Assembly: GCF_014636315.1 (NCBI RefSeq) | Contig: NZ_BMED01000001.1 | Coordinates: forward strand, 1,741,941 to 1,805,940 | From: Parundibacterium terreum | Lineage (GTDB): Bacteria > Pseudomonadota > Gammaproteobacteria > Burkholderiales > Burkholderiaceae_D | DNA: 64,000 nt | Direction of reading: 5' to 3' | Part shown: piece after piece, positions 44,642 to 53,222 of the stretch | Layout of the letters: each line of letters starts with the position of its first letter | Numbering within the stretch: position 1 is the first letter of the stretch | Notes under the pieces: model-generated | What the model was told of the DNA's origin: nothing | Database searches by the model: none | Seen by the model: the letters and a program-made list of their open reading frames with translations, nothing else | Made by a program: the position numbers and the translations under genes

Positions 44642-45976
44642 TTGTCCAAAAAACTATTTTGGCTTTTACCTATAGCGTGCCTGCTGCTGGCCGCCATCAT
44701 CGCTGCCGTCGCACCATTGTCAGAAAACGCCCAATCGCGCGCTGCTGCAGAAATAGCGCCGGTGACAGATGCCTGGAGGGCTGCGCTACCGCATGATCCT
44801 GTCGCTGCGACGCAAGCGTACATGAGCCGCATCTCGCCGGCAGCCAAAGCACGTTCCGATGCCTACTTCGAAGGAGGCTACTGGCTGCAAGCGATTTCTT
44901 TTGCCATCAGCCTGGCCTCATATTGGGCCATCCTGTCTTCGCGCGTGCTGGTGCGCCTGCGCGAACGCATGGAGAAACGCAACCGACGCCGCTGGCTGAT
45001 TTCGCTACTGAGCTTCGCCAGTTTCATTATCCTGTGTGCAGCGTTCAATTCGCCACTGGACTTCTACCAGGGCTACTATCGCGAGCATTTATATGGCCTG
45101 GCGAATCAAGGTTTCAGCTCATGGTTTATCGACTTCTTCATTGCCCTGGCAATCAACTCCATCGGGCTGAGCCTGGTATTGCTGGCGGTATATGCAGTGA
45201 TCAGAAAACTGCCGAAGACCTGGTGGATCTGGGGCGCCGCAATCGGCATAGGATTCCTGTGCCTGCTGATGCTGATTTCTCCTACTTATATCGACCCGCT
45301 ATTCAATACTTATAAACCTTTGGCAGATGAAAAAGTCAAGCAGCCCATCCTGTCCATGGCAAGGTCGAACGGCGTACCGGCAGACAACGTCTACCAGTTC
45401 GATGCATCGAAGCAGAGCAATCGCGTCAGCGCCAATGTCAGCGGCATCTTTGGTACAGCGGCCGTACGCCTGAACGACAACCTGCTGAATCGCTCTTCAC
45501 TGCCGGAAATCAAGGCCGTCATGGGGCATGAACTAGGCCACTATGTGTTAAACCATGTGTACCACTTTATCTTTAGCTTCGGCCTTATCCTGTTACTGGG
45601 TTTCGTCTTCGTGCAGCATGGTATGGCATATAGCCTGAAGCGATGGGGAAACAGGCTGGGCATCCGCGATCAGGCCGATCCGGCAAGCCTGCCCCTGTTC
45701 TTCGCCTTGTTTGCTACCTATCTGTTTGTAATGACGCCGGTGCTCAATACCGTCATCCGCAACGCAGAAACAGAAGCCGATATTTTTGGCGTCAACACCT
45801 CGCAGGAGCCGGACGGATTTGCAGAAGCCCACTTGAAACTGACCGAGTACAGGAAATCAGATCCAGGTCCAGTGGAAGAATTCCTTTTCTACGATCACCC
45901 TAGTCCAAGGAAACGCATCTATACAGCGATGCGCTGGAAAGCAGAACATTTGCAGCCAGAGCTGAAGCCGCAATAA
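44642..45976 (+). CDS. M48 family metallopeptidase (Ste24/CAAX-protease type)
   Basis: 444 residues from a TTG at 44642, supported by AGGGGAAG about 7 bases upstream. Several membrane helices (about 5-25, 82-104, 118-135, 160-188, 195-213, 305-325, 350-370) surround the zinc site VMGHELGHYVLNH (H296, E297, H300). A later glutamate in NAETEADIFGV is the third ligand. The family cleaves membrane proteins for quality control, like HtpX and Ste24. Length and helix number match the Ste24 branch. Apparently monocistronic. Confidence 0.9.
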   Translation: MSKKLFWLLPIACLLLAAIIAAVAPLSENAQSRAAAEIAPVTDAWRAALPHDPVAATQAYMSRISPAAKARSDAYFEGGYWLQAISFAISLASYWAILSSRVLVRLRERMEKRNRRRWLISLLSFASFIILCAAFNSPLDFYQGYYREHLYGLANQGFSSWFIDFFIALAINSIGLSLVLLAVYAVIRKLPKTWWIWGAAIGIGFLCLLMLISPTYIDPLFNTYKPLADEKVKQPILSMARSNGVPADNVYQFDASKQSNRVSANVSGIFGTAAVRLNDNLLNRSSLPEIKAVMGHELGHYVLNHVYHFIFSFGLILLLGFVFVQHGMAYSLKRWGNRLGIRDQADPASLPLFFALFATYLFVMTPVLNTVIRNAETEADIFGVNTSQEPDGFAEAHLKLTEYRKSDPGPVEEFLFYDHPSPRKRIYTAMRWKAEHLQPELKPQ

Positions 45977-46400
45977 GCCGCGTCGGCAATCTCTCCTTCA
46001 TGCCTCCCATATCTGTATAGCGCGGCAGCGCTATACAGACATCCCCCCCGCACGCAAACTTCCGCACACCTAGCTGCCATCGCTAGCCATCCTACTTTCA
46101 CCTCGCACCGTATCCGGTAATGCCCCGGCATCGCCTCTTGGAACGGAAGGTGCGCCAACGCACGGATAAACCCTGGCCCAGCACATAAGCTGCGTACGCA
46201 CTGCAAAGGACGTGCCGGTTAACTGAACATCGCGACGGGCACCTCAAATGTAAGCATTTGAAACAAACGGCTGAAAACGATTTTCATCGTCAACCGCCTC
46301 TGCAAGGTCACCGTTATATGAGCACAGGCAACACGTAGCTACGCAAAGCCTCCTGTTTTGTAAATGCAGATTTTCCGAAAAATTTTAAAAGGATAAAACA
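45977..46400. other. 424-base intergenic region with a 12-bp hairpin
   Basis: TCTGTATAGCGC (46012-46023) pairs perfectly with 46028-46039 over GGCA, 35 bases after the protease stop. It lacks a T-tract but may end that transcript. A small inverted repeat TCAAATG-N4-CATTTGA lies at 46244-46261. The last 60 bases are AT-rich and lead to AAGGAT before the next ATG, so the promoter of the Ala/Lys-rich gene is here. A 95-codon frame on the minus strand shows no recognisable family and is not called. Confidence 0.5.
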
Positions 46401-46895
46401 ATGAACAAATTACTCGCTACCCTGATCGCCAGCCTGTTTGCTACTGCTGCATTTGCTCAAACTCCAGCTCCGGCAGCAGCTACTCCAGCAACGCCTGCCG
46501 TTGTCAAAGCAGAAGCCAAAGCCGACAAAGCCACCAGCAAGGCAGTCGCTGCAGAAGCGAAGACCGATGCAAAAGCAGACGCCAAAGTGGAAAAAACTGA
46601 AGTGAAAGCGGCAGAAACAAAAACCAAGGCGCACCACAAGGCAGCGCAAACAAAGATGGAGGCCAGCGCCAAAGTAGCCGGAGCCGACACAGAAGATAAA
46701 GCAAAAACAGAAGCCAAGGCAGACAAGACAGCAGCCAAGGCTGATGAAAAAGCAGAAAAAACCGCCATCAAGGCAAATGCAAAAGTAGCGAAAGCAAAAG
46801 TGGAAGCCAACGCCGACAAGGCAAAAGCAAAAGCAGAAACTGACGCGACAGCAGCTAAAGCCCAGGCAGACGTAAAAGCTGCAGCAGCCAAGTAA
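46401..46895 (+). CDS. Exported Ala/Lys/Glu-rich low-complexity protein
   Basis: 164 residues, ATG at 46401 with AAGGAT upstream. A signal peptide MNKLLATLIASLFATAAFA is followed by a Pro/Ala stretch (TPAPAAATPATP). About 130 residues almost wholly of A, K, E, D and T follow, with repeated KADK, KAEAKA and AAKAD units. The charge pattern predicts a long single helix or coiled coil in the periplasm, as in TolA-like stalks. No enzymatic motif. Codons are strongly biased to AAA and GCA. A perfect bidirectional terminator follows. Confidence 0.75.
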   Translation: MNKLLATLIASLFATAAFAQTPAPAAATPATPAVVKAEAKADKATSKAVAAEAKTDAKADAKVEKTEVKAAETKTKAHHKAAQTKMEASAKVAGADTEDKAKTEAKADKTAAKADEKAEKTAIKANAKVAKAKVEANADKAKAKAETDATAAKAQADVKAAAAK

Positions 46896-46927
46896 TCCAG
46901 CCCTTTTGCCGACTGCAGCACGGGACG

Positions 46928-46961
46928 AAAAAAATAGACGGGCTAGCCCGTCTATTTTTTT
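46928..46961. terminator. Perfect 34-base bidirectional terminator
   Basis: Seven A, then TAGACGGGCT and its exact complement AGCCCGTCTA, then seven T: the whole 34 bases are one perfect palindrome. It lies between convergent genes ending at 46895 (+) and 47009 (-) and can stop transcription in both directions. Confidence 0.93.
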
Positions 46962-47008
46962 ATCCGGCAAACGCCTGGAGCATCTCCAAGCATATTTCCA
47001 AACGCATC

Positions 47009-48145
47009 CTAGACTGTCAGATCTATCTGTTGTAATGCCCCGGCCTTGCCGTCATCCGACAGCCATACCCCGGATGAACGCAGTTGTCCCTGCGAGTTAT
47101 TTTGCGCATCCTTGAACTGGAATGAGCTTTCCGTATTTCCCAGGTACAGCGCACCCACGCCCGCATCCTTCAGTGAAGTCAGTTTATCTGCGCCGCTGGC
47201 ATCTTTGGTCCACACCTTCAGGTCCTGGAATGCAGTATCGTTCTCGTCTATCCATCCATTGCCATCACTGTCCAGCGTACTGAGTTCGCTAAAACCATTG
47301 CCGCTGGATGGACCAAACAATTCTGAACCATCATTGATCTTGCCATCGCCATTCTTGTCCAGTGCAAGGAAACCGCCGCCCTGGACAAAAGAAATGTTTT
47401 CCTTCTTGCCGTCGCTATCAAGGTCAAAAGCAAATTTCGTCGATGTCAGATCGATAGAACCACCAGAAAAGTTCACTACCAGCGGATCGATAGACTTGGC
47501 ATCGCCTGCTCGCACATGAACACCGCTTTGCTCCGAGTAGCTGCGCTGCAAATCAAATGACAGATTGAACTTGATCGACTTGCCGTCCTCTGTATTGATC
47601 ACTCCGCTGGCTTGAAACGTCGATTTTTCACTTTCCGTCGTGGTCGTTGTCTTGTCGTATTCCAGTCCCCATCCCTTCTTGGCTGCGGGCTTTGCAGCCG
47701 CAGGGTCCGGGGCAGCAGCAGGTGCTGAAGCTGCGCCATCCGTCAGTTTTGACGAGTCGAACAAATTGATTTTTTCACCGAGAAAATATTCAAGTACCTG
47801 CTTGATCAGCCAGAGCATGGGATCGTGGCTCGCGGTAGTGCTGGCGTCGCTGATTGCCTGTGCTTCCAAGCTACCCGCGACAGCAGTTTGGTCAGCTCCG
47901 ATCGCCTGCTTGTTACTCTGATTATTATTCTGGCCGTTGTTCTGGCTGGCGGCCCTGGCACCGTCGGATATGTGCACAGTGCTGGAGGCGGTATCCGGCA
48001 GGCTATTTGCGCCAGCGCCTTGAGCCTGGTTTTGGGCCTGATCTGCCTTCTTGTCTATCCAGACGTGCAGACTTTCGTTAATATCCTGTACCTGCGTGGC
48101 TGTATGACTGGCAGTCATCACCATATCGGAAGAACTGATTTTCAT
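47009..48145 (-). CDS. Calcium-binding EF-hand/RTX-like protein of unknown function
   Basis: 378 residues, ATG at 48145. No signal peptide: the N-terminus MKISSSDMVMTASHTATQ is polar. Residues about 40-110 are Gln/Asn/Ala-rich and probably disordered; one helix follows (MLWLIKQVLEYFLGEKINLF). The C-terminal third has three Asp-rich loops: DLDSDGKKE near 241, DKNGDGKINDGSE at 263-275, and DSDGNGWIDEND at 292-303, the last two EF-hand-like. The spacing LFGPSSGNGFSELSTLD between them is shared with large secreted RTX/VCBS-type proteins. It may be secreted without a classical signal, but no transporter gene is near. Confidence 0.7.
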   Translation of the reverse strand: MKISSSDMVMTASHTATQVQDINESLHVWIDKKADQAQNQAQGAGANSLPDTASSTVHISDGARAASQNNGQNNNQSNKQAIGADQTAVAGSLEAQAISDASTTASHDPMLWLIKQVLEYFLGEKINLFDSSKLTDGAASAPAAAPDPAAAKPAAKKGWGLEYDKTTTTTESEKSTFQASGVINTEDGKSIKFNLSFDLQRSYSEQSGVHVRAGDAKSIDPLVVNFSGGSIDLTSTKFAFDLDSDGKKENISFVQGGGFLALDKNGDGKINDGSELFGPSSGNGFSELSTLDSDGNGWIDENDTAFQDLKVWTKDASGADKLTSLKDAGVGALYLGNTESSFQFKDAQNNSQGQLRSSGVWLSDDGKAGALQQIDLTV

Positions 48146-48302
48146 GCTTTGCTCCGGCGTAGCCGCGCCCCACCCCGCTTAAGCTCAAGCTTCAATGGAA
48201 CTGATTTCAAGAATGGGAGTCACATGGACTCCAAGCAGGTAACGGCAGTCCGAAAAAAAACTTAAGATACTTTGACAAACCTGCAAGGCCCAGGCGGAAC
48301 AC

Positions 48303-48860
48303 ATGATGATCAAATCTAGCTATTTATTCCGAACCATCTCCCTTGTCGCCCTTACGGGCTTGCTCGTGCTAGCCAACACGGCAGCCCACGCGCAAGAGGC
48401 AAAACGACCAGACAATTTCATTGTCTGGCGTGCAGGCTTAAGTTCATCCGCACAACCTGCGCGTGCCTATCTGGAACAAGCCGCCAAGCTGAAATATGAA
48501 CTTGTGGTGAATCTGGCACCACCGGAAAGCTGGGGTTCGATAGAAAACGAGGGTGCCATCATAGGCAGGCAGGGCCTGGCCTACGTCAATATCCCCGTTG
48601 ACTGGGACCACCCCAGCCTGCGTGATTTCGAATTATTCAGCGGCATGCTGAAGGCGGCAGCAGGAAAAAACACCCTGGTGCATTGCCAGGCGAATTTCAG
48701 GGGCTCCTCTTTTGTATTCCTGTATGAAGTTACCCATGAACATATTCCGGTCCAGGAGGCAGCAGCAAAACTGAATGCCGTGTGGGCTCCGAGCGGCGCG
48801 TGGAAAAAATTTATACAGGAAACCCTGGTGCACTACGGCTACAAGGACGATTTCCTGTAG
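48303..48860 (+). CDS. Exported protein-tyrosine-phosphatase-like protein with a short P-loop
   Basis: 185 residues with a signal peptide ending near NTAAHA. The mature part resembles the DUF442/beta-lactamase-hydrolase-like phosphatase fold: FIVWRAGLSSSAQP, YELVVNLAPPE, an aspartate loop PVDWDHP (D100 or D102), then LVHCQANFRGSSF. The catalytic-loop candidate is C128 to R133 with four residues between, whereas classical phosphatases use CX5R. Related exported bacterial proteins show a similar HCxxNxR, so this may be a genuine subgroup. Activity is not assured. Confidence 0.72.
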   Translation: MMIKSSYLFRTISLVALTGLLVLANTAAHAQEAKRPDNFIVWRAGLSSSAQPARAYLEQAAKLKYELVVNLAPPESWGSIENEGAIIGRQGLAYVNIPVDWDHPSLRDFELFSGMLKAAAGKNTLVHCQANFRGSSFVFLYEVTHEHIPVQEAAAKLNAVWAPSGAWKKFIQETLVHYGYKDDFL

Positions 48861-49152
48861 CAGACACCACTCGTGCCCCAGTATTGCCAACCAGGGTTTC
48901 AACATCCGGCGTCAGCTCAGCCGGAACCGCAATCCATCAGTTCAGCACCGTTCGCCTGCACAAATTGCGCTGAAGCAAATCCATGCTCCAGTGCCCTGCG
49001 GTAATCCGGGCTCTTCGTTTTCATATTGTTTCCTGAACTGTAGAGGCAAGCAAAGTGGATAAGGCTCCTGGCAGAAATGTTATCATTTGTGCGCTATCAA
49101 TCGGGATCGCCGCACTTATGCGGCATCGAAATCACAATACCCTGGAGGCGAC

Positions 49153-49566
49153 ATGAAACTGAACCCCTATCTGACATTTAACGGCCGCTGCGAAGAGGCC
49201 TTCAAATTCTATGAGCAGCACCTCGGTGGGAAGATCGAGATGTTCCATCGCTTCGGCGGCTCGCCGATGGCAGACCAGTGCCCACCGGGCTGGGCAGACA
49301 AGGTCATGCACGTCAGCATGGAATTGGACGGGCAGATACTGATGGGCTCGGATGGGCCGGGTTCGGACTATCACGGTATGCAGGGTTTTTCACTCTCACT
49401 GGGTGCGAAGGATGTGGCAGAGGCAGAAAAGCTCTTCAATGCTTTGTCTGTCAATGCACAAATAAAGATGCCGCTGCAGCAGACGTTCTGGGCGCTGCGC
49501 TTTGGCATGCTGGTAGACCAGTTCGGCACGCCGTGGATGGTGAATTGCGAGCAGCCTCCCGCATAA
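49153..49566 (+). CDS. PhnB-like VOC family protein
   Basis: 137 residues from the ATG at 49153 with TGGAGG upstream; upstream open frame is not supported. KLNPYLTFNGRCEEAFKFYEQHLGGKIE and the C-terminal LRFGMLVDQFGTPWMVNCE are the hallmark of the PhnB/3-demethylubiquinone-like VOC group, whose members are homodimers of unclear activity. The 292-base gap before it (48861-49152) shows no gene or clear signal. A benE-type transporter starts 61 bases after it. Confidence 0.8.
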   Translation: MKLNPYLTFNGRCEEAFKFYEQHLGGKIEMFHRFGGSPMADQCPPGWADKVMHVSMELDGQILMGSDGPGSDYHGMQGFSLSLGAKDVAEAEKLFNALSVNAQIKMPLQQTFWALRFGMLVDQFGTPWMVNCEQPPA

Positions 49567-49627
49567 ACCCGCCACCTTCATCATCTCAACATCCTTTCCG
49601 GCCGCCGGCCGGAAAAGCTTCTTATCT

Positions 49628-50839
49628 ATGCGCCTACTAAAAGACTTTTCCATTTCCGCCTTTATCGCCGGCTTCGTCACCGTGCTGGTCGGTTTTACCA
49701 GTTCCGCCGTCATCGTTTTCCAGGCTGCCAATGCGCTGGGAGCAAGCAAGGAGCAGGCAGGTTCGTGGATGTGGGCTCTGGGGCTGGGCATGGGCCTGAC
49801 CTGCATAGGATTGTCGCTGCGCTTCCGCATCCCGGTTGCCACTGCCTGGTCCACCTCGGGAGCTGCCCTGCTGATTACCAGCACAGCCGGCATCAGCATG
49901 CCGCAGGCGATAGGCGCCTTCCTGATCTCGGCAGCGTTGATTACCATCAGCGGCTTCAGCGGCTGGTTTGAAAAGGTGATGAACCGCATTCCCATGCCAA
50001 TTGCTTCCGGCATGCTGGCAGGCATACTGCTGCGTTTCGGCATGGATGCCTTTATCGCACTGAAAACGCAATTCAATATGGTGTTGGCCATGCTATGTAC
50101 CTATCTGCTGATGCGCAGGCTGCTGCCGCGCTATGCAGTGATAGGCGCACTGGTAGTCGGAATAATATTTGCAGCCGGCCTGGGCCTGCTGCAACTGAAC
50201 AAAGTCCATCTGGAATTTGCCAGGCCCGTTTTCGTGATGCCTGAATTTTCACTGCATGCACTGATAGGGGTAGCGCTGCCGCTATTCGTGGTCACGATGG
50301 CCTCGCAAAACCTGCCTGGAGTCGCAACCATACGCGCGTCCGGCTATGAAGCGCCGGTGTCCCCGCTGATAGGCTGGACCGGTCTTGCCACGCTGCTGCT
50401 GGCGCCGTTTGGCGCCTTTGCAATCAACCTGGCTGCGATCACTGCCGCAATCTGCATGGGCCGCGAAGCGCATGAAGATCCTTCCAGGCGCTATGTAGCC
50501 GCATGGTCTGCCGGATTTTTTTATTTGCTGGTTGGCCTGTTCGGCGCAACGGTGGCAGCGGTATTTGCCGCCTTCCCGCGTGAACTGGTGCTGGCGATTG
50601 CCGGACTGGCGCTGCTGGGTACGATAGGCAATGGCTTGGTACTGGCGCTGACAAATGAACGCGACCGCGAACCGGCCCTGATCACCTTCCTGGTGACCGC
50701 GTCAGGCGTCTCGCTGCTGGGTGTGGGCTCCGCCTTCTGGGGCTTGATCGCCGGCGTGCTGGCCTTGCTGATATTGCGCGGCAAGCGGCACCATCTGGCA
50801 GGTATCTGGGACCGGCTGGCGTCTGGTAATAAAAAGTAA
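49628..50839 (+). CDS. benE: BenE family benzoate/H+ symporter
   Basis: 403 residues with about 12 hydrophobic segments. Family motifs are GFVTVLVGFTSSAVIVFQAANALGA at the start, PVATAWSTSGAALL, and MASQNLPGVATIRASGY in the middle. BenE imports aromatic carboxylates such as benzoate. No aromatic-ring degradation gene is in the window, so the natural substrate may differ. Confidence 0.88.
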   Translation: MRLLKDFSISAFIAGFVTVLVGFTSSAVIVFQAANALGASKEQAGSWMWALGLGMGLTCIGLSLRFRIPVATAWSTSGAALLITSTAGISMPQAIGAFLISAALITISGFSGWFEKVMNRIPMPIASGMLAGILLRFGMDAFIALKTQFNMVLAMLCTYLLMRRLLPRYAVIGALVVGIIFAAGLGLLQLNKVHLEFARPVFVMPEFSLHALIGVALPLFVVTMASQNLPGVATIRASGYEAPVSPLIGWTGLATLLLAPFGAFAINLAAITAAICMGREAHEDPSRRYVAAWSAGFFYLLVGLFGATVAAVFAAFPRELVLAIAGLALLGTIGNGLVLALTNERDREPALITFLVTASGVSLLGVGSAFWGLIAGVLALLILRGKRHHLAGIWDRLASGNKK

Positions 50840-50875
50840 ATGGTCTTATCTTCACCAAATAATTGACAAGCACAG

Positions 50876-51082
50876 ATGACGAATCAAAACCCTCCCGGCG
50901 GCCTGCCGTGCTATCGCCTGCTCACCGGCCCTGATGATGCAGCATTTTGCCACCGTGTCAGCGAAGCGTTGGCACTAGGCTATCAATTATACGGATCGCC
51001 TGCAGCCACCTTCGACGGCAGCAGGGTCATCGTTGCCCAGGCGATTGTATGGCCATCAGTACCGTCCGCTACCTCCACTTAA
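50876..51082 (+). CDS. DUF1737 domain protein
   Basis: 68 residues. The core YRLLTGPDDAAFCHRVSEALALGYQLYGSPAATFDG followed by VIVAQAIVWP is the whole DUF1737 domain, which has no assigned function. It starts 36 bases after benE on the same strand. Confidence 0.82.
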   Translation: MTNQNPPGGLPCYRLLTGPDDAAFCHRVSEALALGYQLYGSPAATFDGSRVIVAQAIVWPSVPSATST

Positions 51083-51253
51083 TCCGCGATTGCAGTACTT
51101 CTGTTATCTGATCTGATATTTGATCTGCATTTGGACGGTTCTTGCGGCCAGCGCCCCTATGCCAGCCCTTGGCATGGGGAGCAATCTGGGCTTCCCGATA
51201 CGCAAAACCGTTTGAACTAAATCGCCTGCAACTCGTCCAAGCTAACCGTCGGC

Positions 51254-53125
51254 ATGATAAAAAAATTAACTAGAAAGCAATTCATGAAGCAAGGCACGAA
51301 ATCCCACGCATTTTCGCTACGCCTGAGCGTACTCGGTTCCGCCCTGATACTGGCATTCGCTGCTCCCAGCGAAGCGGGTAACCTCAAGCAGACTATCGCG
51401 GCCAATACTCGGGCAGACACGGTCCAGGCCGGCAAGCAATTGAATGCACTGGCGGACTATTACTACAAGCAGCACGCAAGGCTGGATCCCGTGTCCGCCA
51501 CCTTTAATGGCGACAACCGCTTCGATGATCAACTGACGATGACGATCGCCCCCAAGATCAGGGCAAAAGAAGTCGCACTGTACCGCGAGGTCGCGCGCAG
51601 ACTAAAGGCGATTCCGCGCCAGGGGCTGAACCATACGGATACGGTCAGCTACGACATTCTTGACTACGAAATCAACGCTGCGCTGGCGCTGGAAAATTTC
51701 AAGGACAACCTGCTGCCCATCAATCATATGGACAGCATCCCGGTGACGCTGGCCAACTTGGCCGGCGGCCAGAGTTCGCAACCCTTGCAGACAGTTGCGC
51801 AATACGATATTTTCTTGCGCCGTATTGCCCAGTTGCCCGCCTGGATAGACCAGGCCATGCTGAACATGAAGGAGGGCATCGGGCAAGGCATCGTCTTGCC
51901 ACGTGCGTTGGTGGTATCGGCAATCCCCCAGTTCCAGAAGCTGGTGACTGCAACCGCAGAATCCCATCCCTACTACCAGCCTATAAGCAACATGCCTTCC
52001 AGCTTCTCGGCAGCAGACAAGGCGCGCCTGACAAAAGCCTATGCCGCCACCATCAGCGACAAAGTCATTCCATCTCTGCGCAAGCTGGATCAATTCATGG
52101 AAACCGACTATCTGGCTGCCAGCCGCTCCAGCTCCGGCTGGGGTGCATTGCCGGATGGCGAACGCTGGTACAAGGCCTGGGTCAAGTACCAGACTACCAC
52201 CAGTCTCCAGCCTGAAGATATCCATGCAATAGGCTTGCGGGAAGTGGCGCGCATACAGGCAGAGTTTGCCAAGCTGGGTCCGCAACTGGGTTACAGCGGC
52301 GATCCTGCGGGCCTGCCAGGCTGGATGGCAGAGCAGGCCAAATACAAGCCTTTTACCAGCGACGCTGAAATCCTGGATACCTACAAAGCGCTGAATACAA
52401 AAATAAAGGCCAAGCTGCCGAGCCTGTTCAACGTCATCCCCAAAATTCCTTTGGATATCCGTCCTGAACCTGAAATCAGCCGCGACACCGCGTCGGATCA
52501 CTATGCGCCACCGGCAGCAGACGGCTCGCGGCCAGGCGTATTCTGGGCTGTTATCAACGATCCCAAGCAATATGCAACCACAGAGATGACTACCTTGTTC
52601 CTGCATGAAGGCCAGCCAGGCCATCACTTCCACCTGGCATTGATGCAGGAAATGGATGTGCCGAAGTTCCGCAAATTCGGCGGCAATAATGCCTTCACCG
52701 AAGGCTGGGCACTGTATGCAGAAACCCTGGGCCGTGAGATGGGCCTGTTTGAAGACCCTAACGCCTATGTCGGCCACCTCACCGACGAACTGCTGCGCGC
52801 ATCCAGGCTGGTGGTAGATACCGGCCTGCACGCCAAAGGCTGGACCCGCGAGCAGACCATCCAGTATCTGCGTGCGACTCTGGGCTACAACGAGGCCGAT
52901 GCACGTAATGCCACCGAGCGCTATATGGCGTGGCCGGGTCAGGCGCTGGGCTACAAGATAGGCTCGCTGAAAATCATGGAGTTGCGCCAGCGCGCCACCG
53001 CCGCCCTCGGCGCAAAATTCAAGCTTAGCCAGTTTAATGACGCCATCTTGAGTGACGGGACTCTGCCTTTGGCCTTGCTGGAGGTGAAGATGGACAAGTG
53101 GATTGCAGAACAGCAGAAGCTATGA
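51254..53125 (+). CDS. Exported DUF885 family putative metallopeptidase
   Basis: 623 residues. The N-terminus carries a signal peptide ending near FAAPSEA; the start is ATG 51254 or ATG 51284, neither with a strong ribosome-binding site. The metal-binding motif of DUF885 is LFLHEGQPGHHFHLAL (H451, E452, H457), followed by FTEGWALYAETLGREMGLF, which supplies a second glutamate. The family is mostly helical and thought to be peptidase-like, acting in the periplasm. A 171-base gap before it has no clear promoter. Confidence 0.85.
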   Translation: MIKKLTRKQFMKQGTKSHAFSLRLSVLGSALILAFAAPSEAGNLKQTIAANTRADTVQAGKQLNALADYYYKQHARLDPVSATFNGDNRFDDQLTMTIAPKIRAKEVALYREVARRLKAIPRQGLNHTDTVSYDILDYEINAALALENFKDNLLPINHMDSIPVTLANLAGGQSSQPLQTVAQYDIFLRRIAQLPAWIDQAMLNMKEGIGQGIVLPRALVVSAIPQFQKLVTATAESHPYYQPISNMPSSFSAADKARLTKAYAATISDKVIPSLRKLDQFMETDYLAASRSSSGWGALPDGERWYKAWVKYQTTTSLQPEDIHAIGLREVARIQAEFAKLGPQLGYSGDPAGLPGWMAEQAKYKPFTSDAEILDTYKALNTKIKAKLPSLFNVIPKIPLDIRPEPEISRDTASDHYAPPAADGSRPGVFWAVINDPKQYATTEMTTLFLHEGQPGHHFHLALMQEMDVPKFRKFGGNNAFTEGWALYAETLGREMGLFEDPNAYVGHLTDELLRASRLVVDTGLHAKGWTREQTIQYLRATLGYNEADARNATERYMAWPGQALGYKIGSLKIMELRQRATAALGAKFKLSQFNDAILSDGTLPLALLEVKMDKWIAEQQKL

Positions 53126-53222
53126 AATTCGTCTTTGATTGCGTGTTGGCGATTAGCGCTTTTCTGTAATTTATTTCGCCAGGATTGCTGGCCGGGAGAT
53201 AGCCCGGCCAGCAATCAAAACA

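Noticed and set aside
45919..46206. 95-codon minus-strand frame between the M48 protease and the Ala/Lys-rich gene
   Set aside because: Overlaps the protease end and a hairpin; no family or ribosome-binding site.
47825..48265. 146-codon plus-strand frame antisense to the EF-hand-like gene
   Set aside because: Lies over the low-complexity N-terminal coding region of the minus-strand gene and has no recognisable motif.
51602..52831. 409-codon open frame antisense to the DUF885 gene
   Set aside because: Cys/His/Gln-rich composition typical of a reversed coding strand and no family resemblance.
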